From: CALINB01 sp938045325
GTDB lineage: Bacteria; Pseudomonadota; Alphaproteobacteria; Rhodospirillales; CALINB01
Assembly (NCBI GenBank): GCA_038114465.1
Contig: JAYNQW010000001.1
Coordinates: 310,001 to 374,000 of the forward strand
DNA length: 64,000 bases
Direction: 5' to 3'
How positions within the stretch are numbered: the stretch's first letter is position 1; each line of letters begins with the position of its first letter. Of this stretch, positions 28,000 through 36,667 are shown one piece after another. The position numbers and the translations under genes were made by a program. Below the pieces are notes generated by a model that searched no databases, was not told where the DNA came from, and saw only the letters and a list, made by a program, of their open reading frames with translations.

Positions 28000-28343
28000 A
28001 TGCCGTAACGAACCAAGATGTTAAATTTGCCGCGTCCAATCAGATCTTTTGTTAATTGGGATCCGAATGAAAACCCCAGCCAAAGTGTCGTGTCTTTTCC
28101 ATTTTTGAGGTACCATTGACTACCGACACGTTCAACGAATGTATCAATTCGATCTATATCACCTTCGTTAATACGGCCTTCGGCCCATTCGACTTCAATC
28201 TGATGTTCTTTAAGGCGTCGAGTAGCAAGTCCCTCTGCATCTTGAGCGTGGCGCCAATAAGCGACGGCATCGCCGGGTTTGGGGCCATTCTTTAACGCCG
28301 CTAAATCCTCAAGGAGGATGCTGTCTATTATATAAAGCTTCAT
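28000..28343 (-). CDS. N-terminal part of the gap-split glycosyltransferase-like gene
   Basis: This is 114 codons from ATG 28343 (MKLYIIDSILLEDLA) to the N-run, ending KFNILVRYG. The frame read through ten N hits a stop soon after, which is artificial. Collapsing a four-base GCAT overlap between the contig ends yields a continuous frame into 26377-27989, for a total protein of roughly 650 residues. The N-terminus is rich in charged residues and has no signal peptide. Function is as for the C-terminal part. Confidence 0.55.
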
Positions 28344-28448
28344 AAAGGTATTAGTGAGATTAAAATATCATCCCCGCCCGGCAACTGGCTGGATGCCGCT
28401 TACCTAAATTATGAGTTAATAATCAAAGGTGTCGAATTGAATAAGACG

Positions 28449-30482
28449 TTAAACTATTCGAACGTCATAAAAAAACTGATCGGCATTTGAATATTCGGTT
28501 AGTTTTCGCCAAGTTAAATTCAAATTATGTGAGCGAAACTGACCTAGTTTAGTTTCTAGCATTTTCTTTTTATGCTCAGGAATAAAAAACTCATAGTCTA
28601 TACGGCGTGCCGTTTTACATTGAAGATTTTCGCGAGCATACTTAGTTTGCTTCCAGGCAAGTATATCATACTTAAAGCTTTCGCGTTTTGAGCTGATTAG
28701 CTTTAAATCCTTGGACAGTGCAATCCGCAATGCACAATTAAAACGAAGAATTTCCTCGCATTGTTGCGAGATGGAATCTCGTTCCGGTAAATCAAATTTT
28801 TCGATTAGATTTAAAACCAGTACCATCAAAAAATCGTTAAAATCATTCTGGTGATCAAGAAGTATTTTATGACTATATACGGCATTGAGTTTTCCGTAAT
28901 CCCCTGATCGCAGTCTTTCAAAAGGTTCGTCCTTTGACCAATAGTCAAACAATGCATTGTGGGTTTCAAAAAATTCCAGCGAATAATCATTTGTAAATTG
29001 ATGGTAAATTTTACCAATCTGACCATCGTCTTTTTTCATTGCATGATATATCTCGACGGCAAAATCTGCAGGGTGGACCCCTAACCCAAGGAAAAGTTGT
29101 AGAAAATCATAATAATATCGCCGGCCCCACATCAATTGAATGATCCAGTGGATATACCGGAACGACGCTATCTCCTCTCGCTTCATTGTTGAGGTTTCCA
29201 AAACGACTTCTTGTCCCTCAAAAACCTTCTTACCGTCATATATGCCAAAGGCATTGTCGTGAAGCCGCCAACCGGTTCGTTTGAAATACTTTTGCCGGAT
29301 ATCTTTGCGGTCCATTTCCGTACCGGGGAGAAGATGAAGGTTGTAATTGTGGACTTGCGCACCCAAATCCATCAGTTTTTTGTTGGCGTCCAGGTGGGTT
29401 TGCCATGTTTCTTCGGGCAGGCCGAGAATCAGTTCCGAAAAGAGGCTCATTTCTGCGCCAGCTTTGTTTAACTCCGAGATGACACCCATAACATTTTCGA
29501 GAGGGAGATTTTTTCTTTTTATTGCCGACAATGTATCTGGATGAAAGGACTGCATCGATGCGCCGATTTCGGCAATTTCTTTCAATTCTTTCGCGACTCT
29601 AAGCGTTCGGTCCGGTCGGGTTTTGTTCCATTGCACGCTGACGACGCTCGGAAAGCCATATTTTTTATGACACGAATATAGTTTGGCGGCGATTTCCGAA
29701 TCTCGTTCCAAAATAGCAAAATTCGCGTCACAGATATGAATGTTGACTGTTTTTGTGCATCGTTGTGCGATGTACTCTATTTCTTCAAACACTCTCTCTA
29801 AGCTGAATTTAGACAGCTTTTCGGTGCCGATGCCCCATGCACAGAATGTGCAACGGTAAGGGCATGACCGATTTGTCTCAATCATCGGGTTGAGAGGTTC
29901 GTCGAAAAAAGAGTCAAGCATGCCGTTGAGATACGGCGAGGGTATGTCATCAAGGTCTCGTAAAGGGTCGAGTGGCTTGCCGACAAGGACATCACCCTCA
30001 TGTGCATTCACGTTTGTTAGGATGCCACCGATTGCCTCATAATGGATTTCAGCGAGGTCTTGTTTACTGTCTCTAAAGGATTGGAGGAGTTTAGTGAACC
30101 CTAACTCTCCCTGATTAAAAACATATGCGTCAAATTCAGGATATTGAGAGAAAAATTTAAGAGCGCCAGCTTCGTTCGCATTTTGGCTCGTGAACTGGGG
30201 CCCTCCGCCAACCGTTAGAACATTAGGATTTATTTTTTTTGCTATTCTCGCAACGTGAGCGTTGAGATTGTTATTCCACACATAATTTGCCAATCCAACG
30301 ACATCGGGACGATCTTCCTTAATTGCCTCGATCATAATTTCCGGCCGTTTGAAGAGACGAATTTCTTCAATTTCCGGAATCATTTTTTGAGCGTATGCAC
30401 CGATAAACCCGACATTAAGCGGCATTGTCCATACACTTACTTTTTCCCAAGTATGAACTAGATCACCAAGAAATATTTTCAC
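28449..30482 (-). CDS. B12-binding domain/radical SAM protein
   Basis: A 677-residue protein. Residues 1-150 form a B12-binding-like Rossmann domain (VVGLANYVWN, VGGGPQF). The radical SAM cluster motif CPYRCTFC gives Cys207, Cys211 and Cys214. An ELILGLPEETW segment follows, as in B12-dependent radical SAM enzymes, with a long helical C-terminal domain of about 250 residues. The canonical DxHxxG cobalamin motif is not evident, so cobalamin may bind base-off or not at all. With the related gene at 31808 it forms a module around a DUF115-like protein. C-methylation or another radical modification of a glycan or lipid precursor is plausible. Confidence 0.85.
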   Translation of the reverse strand: MKIFLGDLVHTWEKVSVWTMPLNVGFIGAYAQKMIPEIEEIRLFKRPEIMIEAIKEDRPDVVGLANYVWNNNLNAHVARIAKKINPNVLTVGGGPQFTSQNANEAGALKFFSQYPEFDAYVFNQGELGFTKLLQSFRDSKQDLAEIHYEAIGGILTNVNAHEGDVLVGKPLDPLRDLDDIPSPYLNGMLDSFFDEPLNPMIETNRSCPYRCTFCAWGIGTEKLSKFSLERVFEEIEYIAQRCTKTVNIHICDANFAILERDSEIAAKLYSCHKKYGFPSVVSVQWNKTRPDRTLRVAKELKEIAEIGASMQSFHPDTLSAIKRKNLPLENVMGVISELNKAGAEMSLFSELILGLPEETWQTHLDANKKLMDLGAQVHNYNLHLLPGTEMDRKDIRQKYFKRTGWRLHDNAFGIYDGKKVFEGQEVVLETSTMKREEIASFRYIHWIIQLMWGRRYYYDFLQLFLGLGVHPADFAVEIYHAMKKDDGQIGKIYHQFTNDYSLEFFETHNALFDYWSKDEPFERLRSGDYGKLNAVYSHKILLDHQNDFNDFLMVLVLNLIEKFDLPERDSISQQCEEILRFNCALRIALSKDLKLISSKRESFKYDILAWKQTKYARENLQCKTARRIDYEFFIPEHKKKMLETKLGQFRSHNLNLTWRKLTEYSNADQFFYDVRIV

Positions 30483-30536
30483 AGCAATTCCCGGTTTAAT
30501 ATTTTCTGCAATCTATGGACCTAAGACCAATTTTGA

Positions 30537-30776
30537 TTAATTGTCTTCACCATCCCAGAAAAGCGGATCCTTATCCTTATCTTTTAATTTAGTGACAAAA
30601 GCGATACTGCCGCCAATGCGCTCGCGAGCGGCCTGCTCGAATTCTTCGGTACGACGCAACTGATCGTTTTTCTCAACTGATTTTGCAGCAAGGTTTGGAT
30701 CATTGTCTGACTTTACGGAATAATTGCCTCGTAAAATCGAACCATTACTACGAGGTGTTTTGTCGTCCTGACTCAT
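30537..30776 (-). CDS. Small hypothetical protein coupled to DUF115-like gene
   Basis: Seventy-nine residues, highly charged, with no membrane segment, ending DPLFWDGEDN. The start ATG overlaps the TGA of the DUF115-like gene (ATGA), and the gene is followed 54 bases later by a radical SAM gene, so it is very likely translated. I do not recognise the family. A central stretch (EFEQAARERIGG) is predicted helical. It may be a small partner or scaffold of one of the adjacent enzymes. Confidence 0.6.
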   Translation of the reverse strand: MSQDDKTPRSNGSILRGNYSVKSDNDPNLAAKSVEKNDQLRRTEEFEQAARERIGGSIAFVTKLKDKDKDPLFWDGEDN

Positions 30777-31798
30777 ATTTTCGTCCTTTCTTGTTCAAGT
30801 ATTTCATTGACCGACATCCAAATGATATCGTCTCCAAAAAGAATTCCACCCTCGGTAGCATTGATAATCTCACAACCATTAAAGTTTGGTAATAAATCAA
30901 GAAACGCCTCGCGATACCAATAATATGCAGGATCGGTGAAGAAGGCTTTTCCCAAATACGGATTAACAATTGTTTTGAAAGCATGTGGAATTTCTGCATC
31001 GAGCATAAATTTTTTAAATTGGTCGTAATATTGAGTGCTCTCGATGGGCGTATCATCGTAATAGGAAAAGTCCATGCCCAACATAATGACACGGCTTGCC
31101 TGAAGAATGCGGGCTGCGAAAACCGTCGCGGATGTGCCGACATTGCCGCCTGCGTTCATGCACGGCGCGCCGTTTTCGTGCACGAGTCTTCGTGAAATGC
31201 TATTCGGATCGCTAATATCGTCGTAAAGCGGATTCCACCAGAAAACGTTCATGCCTGATTCATAGCAACGGCGCCGAACGGGCTCTGATGCCGAGGTGCT
31301 CAGAATCGCTTTAATATTTGGTCCCGCCTCATTGACCATTCGGATTTGTTCGAGATTTTTTTCAATCTCATTTGTGTTTAGATGCGCATCGATGTCTTGT
31401 CGTCGAAAATAATCGTCTTCAAGTTTCTCGTCTGTTAGCGCATCGTCGCCAAACCAGCGGACAATTCTTTCACCATCTGGGTCAACAGAAACAACGTAAT
31501 CAGGGGAAATGCCAGCACGCAAGCAATGCCCTAAAGCGCCGTCAGCGGCAACAACTACAAAATTTGAAGCGACTGCCGCCAGCCGTTCAAGGCTTCGTTG
31601 GCGCAACAAGCTTGGCCCGCCGCTCACCACGAGGCAAGTCTTGTCGTTGGCGGCTCCAACAAGGCCTTTAATTGTTTGCTTTACAAAGGGACGGTTGGCC
31701 TCGGCATTGGCTATTCCTAGCTGAGAATAACGCCAGGTTTTGGCCTCAAGACCGTCGCTCAGAATATTAAAAATCTGTGGAATTTGATTATCAGCCAT
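30773..31798 (-). CDS. DUF115/MptE-like (6-hydroxymethylpterin diphosphokinase-like) protein
   Basis: A 341-residue protein with the hallmarks of the DUF115/Maf family: VVSGGPSL near residue 58, VVVAADGALGHCLRAGI, VSVDPDGE, and MLGMDFSYYDD late in the sequence. Family members include archaeal MptE pterin pyrophosphokinase and the motility accessory factors that transfer nonulosonic acids to flagellin. As the locus also encodes a nonulosonic acid pathway, a transferase role is conceivable. Its placement between two radical SAM genes is unusual for Maf. Confidence 0.78.
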   Translation of the reverse strand: MADNQIPQIFNILSDGLEAKTWRYSQLGIANAEANRPFVKQTIKGLVGAANDKTCLVVSGGPSLLRQRSLERLAAVASNFVVVAADGALGHCLRAGISPDYVVSVDPDGERIVRWFGDDALTDEKLEDDYFRRQDIDAHLNTNEIEKNLEQIRMVNEAGPNIKAILSTSASEPVRRRCYESGMNVFWWNPLYDDISDPNSISRRLVHENGAPCMNAGGNVGTSATVFAARILQASRVIMLGMDFSYYDDTPIESTQYYDQFKKFMLDAEIPHAFKTIVNPYLGKAFFTDPAYYWYREAFLDLLPNFNGCEIINATEGGILFGDDIIWMSVNEILEQERTKI

Positions 31799-31807
31799 GG
31801 CTGAGAA

Positions 31808-33475
31808 TTACTCGGCTGCTGTCGAGAATTTTTGCTTTCCTTGTAAATACCGATCGTATTCTTCTTTTGTAAACTCAACGATCCCGTGCTCAAAGGCATC
31901 TGAACGGTTCCCCGACTTAGCGTCTTCTGCGCGATCTCGCCAGCCTTTTGAAATAAATTTCGGGAGTTTGACGGTTTTGTTTCTTGCCCACCATTCCTTC
32001 TCAAAGGCCTTTAATTTCTTATAATCGAAGGAAACCATCAATTCCCGAATTCCTAATAACTCCACAGTCGAAAAGTTTTCACTGATATTGGCGGTGATTT
32101 TGGTCGCGTCATCCAGGTCGGAGATGAATGCCTCAAGGTCGCCATCATATTGTTCGAGAATTTTATGCTTATAAACGGTAAACCATTCTGAGCCCGGATA
32201 CGCAGTTGCCAGAAACGGGTAGCAAACAATCCCAGTTTCTTCCCAGGCTTTCATGTCGTCATAAATGCTATCAAAAAACTCATCGGGAAAGCCAATGATT
32301 TGGTTGGGAATAGGCCGAATGCCGGCTTCCATAGTCATTGAAATCGCATCTTTATTTGTTTTGGCGGTGCTGCCTTTTCCAATATTAGAAAGAACGCGAT
32401 CATTGAATGATTCCAGTCCATAATCGAGATGAATGCAGCCAGCAGCGTTCATTTTCTTGAGTATGTCAGCATCAACTTGGCCGGCATGACTCGTTCCGCC
32501 CCAATGAACGCCATTGCGGCAATTATCATCATGCGGAACGCCATTTTTGACACAATCTGGTTGGAGGCCGTACTCGATCCATAACCGACAGATTTCAGGA
32601 AGCCATTTCCCCCGTGACGATCGGTGCATGGTCATTAGATTTTCATCCAGAAAACCCACGTAGTCGATATGGTAGGCGTCGTACCAATGTTTGACCATTT
32701 TTACGATGTATTCGGGGCTATGCCAGCGTAACTGACGGTCATACGTAAAGAAAACATCCTTGCCATCGGCGGTGTTATGCTGAAAAGTGTCGCCGATTAA
32801 ACCTAGGTGCCAGCAAAATCTGCAAATTAACGCACATCCGTAACTGGCATTGATATCTAGCTTCCGCTTAACAGTCATCCCGACTTCGCTGAACACTTGT
32901 TGGCTGTGCTCCCAATATTTCTCCAACGGGAACATTTCCAAGGCAGGGTAGGGAAGTGAATCAAGCTGCTCTGATTTCAACAATGGTCTTGTGGGGCTTA
33001 AGTCGATTTTTCCATCCGGTGTTCTGAAAATAAGACCCTTGCATTTAGACCAGTCTGTATCGCCGTTATCAACGAAATCTAAAACTTCCAATAGGGTCTC
33101 ATACGCCTCTCCGATAATGCCCAAATCAATTTCAGGACGGATATTCATCATTTCGCGGGACATGCTGGTGAGAAACCCGCCGCCTGCTATAAGAAGGGCG
33201 TTAGGACACTCGCGTTTTGCACACTGAATGATTTTCTTTAGCGAATTATATGTCGTTGTTAATCCGCCGGTTGCGATGACGTCCCAATCGTCGGCGCGAA
33301 GTACGTGCGTAACGGTTTCAACGGGATTTTCAGGGCGCCATGCGTTTTCATCATAAACCTGTACCTGATGCCCTGCTTTAATCGATTGGGCAACCAGTAT
33401 AGACATCCCATACGGAACATGTCGCGGCGCATCGTGGTGGCGCACTGTTGGATTTATAAAGAGAATTTTGGTCAT
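31808..33475 (-). CDS. B12-binding domain/radical SAM protein
   Basis: A 555-residue protein: N-terminal Rossmann B12-binding-like domain (MTKILFINPT, GGLTTTYNSL, IAGGGFL), then the radical SAM cluster motif CALICRFC (Cys214, Cys218, Cys221) and a C-terminal helical region. Radical SAM enzymes of this layout include methyltransferases and ring-modifying enzymes such as BchE and HpnP relatives. It is about 14% identical in plan, not sequence-matched by me, to 28449-30482, so the pair may act on the same molecule. Upstream is a 145-base intergenic stretch, the longest within this part of the locus, suggesting a new transcription start. Confidence 0.82.
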   Translation of the reverse strand: MTKILFINPTVRHHDAPRHVPYGMSILVAQSIKAGHQVQVYDENAWRPENPVETVTHVLRADDWDVIATGGLTTTYNSLKKIIQCAKRECPNALLIAGGGFLTSMSREMMNIRPEIDLGIIGEAYETLLEVLDFVDNGDTDWSKCKGLIFRTPDGKIDLSPTRPLLKSEQLDSLPYPALEMFPLEKYWEHSQQVFSEVGMTVKRKLDINASYGCALICRFCWHLGLIGDTFQHNTADGKDVFFTYDRQLRWHSPEYIVKMVKHWYDAYHIDYVGFLDENLMTMHRSSRGKWLPEICRLWIEYGLQPDCVKNGVPHDDNCRNGVHWGGTSHAGQVDADILKKMNAAGCIHLDYGLESFNDRVLSNIGKGSTAKTNKDAISMTMEAGIRPIPNQIIGFPDEFFDSIYDDMKAWEETGIVCYPFLATAYPGSEWFTVYKHKILEQYDGDLEAFISDLDDATKITANISENFSTVELLGIRELMVSFDYKKLKAFEKEWWARNKTVKLPKFISKGWRDRAEDAKSGNRSDAFEHGIVEFTKEEYDRYLQGKQKFSTAAE

Positions 33476-33620
33476 AACGATATCCTGTGATTTGAGCGGC
33501 TTAATAGGCGACTATAATGATTTGTTGCGATTGTTTCTATAGGGGAGGGAGATTAAGAGGCTCTATCTGATAGGTATTCTGCCTTGTTTTTTGCGTTGGT
33601 AAGGCGAGCACGGAAAGATA
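33476..33620. promoter_or_regulatory. 145-base intergenic region, possible internal promoter
   Basis: This is a relatively long non-coding break in an otherwise tightly packed minus-strand locus, preceding the radical SAM module. It is AT-rich near 33480-33545. I see no convincing -35/-10 pair or terminator hairpin, so the call rests on spacing only. Confidence 0.25.
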
Positions 33621-34541
33621 CTAGGCAGGTTGTATTTTTTGCGCCAAAACGACAAGGGCCTCGGCTTTGCGGACGTCGAATAAATTAATCCCGAATGGCG
33701 ATAAGCCGTATGTTATTTTTACCGCGAAATCGGTAATTAACCGATTATGAGTCGCTTTGCCGCCTCCCGTAATTGCTGAAATGCGAAAGCCCGATTTTAT
33801 AAGCCAATATTGAAGCGCATTTACGTTCGGCATTGCTTGAGTGTTGTCTCCATAGCGGGAAGCAAGCGTATGGCCGTGAGCTCTAAAATAAGTTGATTGT
33901 GAATTTAAGGCTTTGATCAAGACGTGTCCGCCTGGTTCAAGCATGTAATTCATCTTTGCCAGCGCTTCACGTATATCGGGCATGTAATAGAGACTTTCCA
34001 TTGCCGATATAAGGCTGAACTTTTGGTTTTGTATTTCATCCGGAATATCATGGGGGAAATATCCGGTAAAAACTCTTAGATTATTCTTCCTCGCCAACGT
34101 GGCCAGTTCATCCAAGGGTTCGATCCCCATGCTCTCGTAACCCAATTGTTGCAACAGATAGCAGAATCGGCCATCAGCTGCACCTACATCAAGAGCGCTT
34201 CCGCTTGGCCTCAAATATCGGCGCAAGAAATAACGAGCATCTAGCGGAAAACCGAAAGGTTTTAAGAATCTTTTTAGCCGCCAACTTATGGATTCATTGG
34301 GAAAATACGATCTGTAATTGGCGTAGTCAGCGAGATTTATGCGGTGGGACAATTCGGTGTTAGTAATATCGTTTCCGGAAGCTTTGCCGCTTCCTATTTC
34401 TTTGTATGGATAATAACAGCCGCATTCATTGCATGCGAGAATGCGCCATAGTGTACCGGATCGCATTGTTTCCTTCGATACGGTAACTGTCGCGCTATCA
34501 TGATGACAAAAAGGACAGACCGAAGGCGGTAGAATTGTCAT
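33621..34541 (-). CDS. SAM-dependent methyltransferase with N-terminal zinc ribbon
   Basis: A 306-residue protein. The N-terminus has CPFC (residues 9-12) and CNEC (37-40), a zinc ribbon as found in sugar C-methyltransferase-like enzymes. A class I methyltransferase domain follows: ALDVGAADGRF, GIEPLDELA, and MLEPGGHVLIKA. It overlaps the CMP-transferase gene by 4 bases. Zinc-ribbon methyltransferases in such loci often modify nucleotide sugars or lipid-linked glycans. The target here is unknown. Confidence 0.82.
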   Translation of the reverse strand: MTILPPSVCPFCHHDSATVTVSKETMRSGTLWRILACNECGCYYPYKEIGSGKASGNDITNTELSHRINLADYANYRSYFPNESISWRLKRFLKPFGFPLDARYFLRRYLRPSGSALDVGAADGRFCYLLQQLGYESMGIEPLDELATLARKNNLRVFTGYFPHDIPDEIQNQKFSLISAMESLYYMPDIREALAKMNYMLEPGGHVLIKALNSQSTYFRAHGHTLASRYGDNTQAMPNVNALQYWLIKSGFRISAITGGGKATHNRLITDFAVKITYGLSPFGINLFDVRKAEALVVLAQKIQPA

Positions 34542-35251
34542 TCGTCTGGGTGATCGGCTAAATACTGGGCAACCGTTTCAGCAACGAGTAAATCAATTGG
34601 GTCATCAATATCAACCGAACGAGTCCGGCTCATAATATGACCATAACAATGAGGCCCTTTGATCAGATTATGTGTACATAAAGTCTCTCGCCGGCTTGCA
34701 TAAACACCGCCGTTCGGCATAACCAGGGGTTCCAGGGTTTGGCTTACGCCGAGATCGCCTTTGATAATCCGCCCCGTCCAATTCGAAATAATACCTGCTT
34801 CATCGCGTCGGTACATCCACTCGGGCCGCTCGTGAATCGGCGCAACGCTGACAGCCGAATCAAGTGAGGGGTTGTTCTCCAGTGCGTAAAGGCATGCATC
34901 GATATCGCTTGGCTGAATGAACGGCGTTGTCGGCTGAATGGTGACAATGACATCAAGCGTATGCCCTGTTTCCTGCTCATGAAATTCAAGTGCATGTCGG
35001 GTAACGAGTTCAGAAGGGACATCCTCGGCCAAATCAGCAGGGCGCTTAAAGGGCACATCTGCACCAGCTTCCCGCGCTGCTTCGGTAATGCCGTCATGAT
35101 CGGTTGATACAATCACCCGGTCTAACAATTTTGATTTTAGAGCGGCATCGATACACCAGGCGATTAAAGGCCGGCCGCCAAGTGGTTTGATATTTTTAAG
35201 CGGTATCCGTTTTGATCCGCCCCGAGCGTGGATTACAGCAATAGCATGCAT
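34538..35251 (-). CDS. Acylneuraminate cytidylyltransferase family (CMP-nonulosonate synthetase)
   Basis: A 237-residue enzyme with the NeuA/LegF signature HARGGSKRIPLKNI, IVSTDHD, and IQPTTPFIQPSDID. It activates a nonulosonic acid as its CMP derivative. Together with the NeuB- and NeuC-like genes upstream in the same transcription unit, it completes synthesis of the CMP-sugar. The exact isomer (legionaminic, sialic or pseudaminic) cannot be fixed from this gene alone. Confidence 0.9.
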   Translation of the reverse strand: MHAIAVIHARGGSKRIPLKNIKPLGGRPLIAWCIDAALKSKLLDRVIVSTDHDGITEAAREAGADVPFKRPADLAEDVPSELVTRHALEFHEQETGHTLDVIVTIQPTTPFIQPSDIDACLYALENNPSLDSAVSVAPIHERPEWMYRRDEAGIISNWTGRIIKGDLGVSQTLEPLVMPNGGVYASRRETLCTHNLIKGPHCYGHIMSRTRSVDIDDPIDLLVAETVAQYLADHPDE

Positions 35252-35266
35252 GTTATGAACCTTGAG

Positions 35267-36667
35267 TTACAACCTCCCTTGAGACCGGCCACCCTGACCG
35301 TGATTGAGAATATCGCTCTCCCGAGATTTAATTTTATCTGCGTGACAAATTACTTTCTCGACCGCCTTTATCACATCGCTCATGTCATCGGCTGTTGAGG
35401 GATGAGCGATGTGGTACATCCATAAGAACTGCTCGCCGATGAGCGCTTCGGCAACAGGACATTGACCATGGGCGTAAGTGACGGTGCTGGGTTCGCTGCC
35501 GTCTGTCCAGGGCGATCCGTTGACACCGTAGGCAATTCGCCTGAGAAAAGTCGGGTTCTCATACATAAGACGAGTGTATCCGGTTCCCATAGGGATGCCT
35601 TCGGCACGTACGGCAGCGAGAAATAAGTCCCGGGAGAGCCCTGTTTCCGTGGCATCGTAAAGAAAGCCGGCAACATGACAGATAAAATCAACAGTTTGCG
35701 GAATATACGGCGCTGTGAAACCAGGCAATGAACCTAGCCCATCGACAAGGATGCGGTAATTTTCATTTCGCCATGCATTGACGGTATCAAGCTTATCGAG
35801 TTGAGCCCGGCCAAGAGCGGCACACAATTCCGGAAGACGGAAGTTGCAGCCAATAACGTTCGAGAGCTCTTCATCAGACCAATCAGAAGTGGTTACCGCC
35901 TCTCCATGATTGATGATCATGCGTGCCCGTGCTGCGACATAGGGGTCACTGGTAATGATCATTCCCCCTTCGCCCGTCATGATGTTTTTCGATTGTTGAA
36001 AACTGAAAACGCCAGCATTCCCGATTGTGCCGACATAATTTCCTTTAAAACGCGTTCCGGGGGCCTGCGCGCAATCTTCAATAATCTTTAAGTCATGACG
36101 TTCTGCTATCGCGCATAGAGCGTCCATGTCGCAGGCATTGCCAAGTAGATGCACGGGCAAAAGCGCTCTCGTTTTTGGCGTGATTGCTCTCTCTACAGCC
36201 TCAGGATCTAAACAATAGGTTCGGGGATCGACATCAACAAATACCGGTATGGCGTTAAACAATAAAATTGACGAGCCCGTTGCTGTAAATGACAGCGCAG
36301 GTACAATCACTTCATCGCCGGCGCCAATGTCGTTGGCGGCAAGCGCAACGGAGAGGCCGCTCGTGGCCGAATTAACGGGAATTGCAAAGGGTGTGTTGAA
36401 TTTTTCAGCAAATGTTCCGGCAAATTGACGTACGTTTGGCCCACCCAGGAAGTGCCAATCCGCGTCAATGTTGGCGGCCTCCTGACTCGGCATTTTAAGT
36501 ATCGTGTCGATGTCAGGACTGCTTGATCCGATGTAGCGGGAAAAATCATGGTTGCGGATCGCCTCAACCACCAGCCGTTCTTCTTCATCATCAATCATGG
36601 GTGTGACGATAAATGGGCGCGTGCGCTGAGGAGGGCCCCCTAAAATTGCCGGCCGATTCGTGCTCAT
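35267..36667 (-). CDS. DegT/DnrJ/EryC1/StrS-family PLP enzyme
   Basis: A 466-residue sugar aminotransferase-family protein, longer than the usual 370-400. The PLP Lys is Lys227 in FSFQQSKNIMTGEGG; IIEDCAQAPG and VPALSFTATG match the family. ATG 36667 overlaps the stop of the Gfo/Idh/MocA gene (ATGA). The extra N-terminal 70 residues include a segment (DIDTILKMPSQ) not typical of the family. Paired with the adjacent oxidoreductase it could install an amino group at an oxidised sugar carbon; it may also act as a dehydratase. Confidence 0.88.
   Translation of the reverse strand: MSTNRPAILGGPPQRTRPFIVTPMIDDEEERLVVEAIRNHDFSRYIGSSSPDIDTILKMPSQEAANIDADWHFLGGPNVRQFAGTFAEKFNTPFAIPVNSATSGLSVALAANDIGAGDEVIVPALSFTATGSSILLFNAIPVFVDVDPRTYCLDPEAVERAITPKTRALLPVHLLGNACDMDALCAIAERHDLKIIEDCAQAPGTRFKGNYVGTIGNAGVFSFQQSKNIMTGEGGMIITSDPYVAARARMIINHGEAVTTSDWSDEELSNVIGCNFRLPELCAALGRAQLDKLDTVNAWRNENYRILVDGLGSLPGFTAPYIPQTVDFICHVAGFLYDATETGLSRDLFLAAVRAEGIPMGTGYTRLMYENPTFLRRIAYGVNGSPWTDGSEPSTVTYAHGQCPVAEALIGEQFLWMYHIAHPSTADDMSDVIKAVEKVICHADKIKSRESDILNHGQGGRSQGRL

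Noticed and set aside
27948..28343. A 131-residue protein ending shortly after the N-run
   Set aside because: Its stop depends on exactly ten N in the gap; the homology-neutral join by overlap gives a longer frame.
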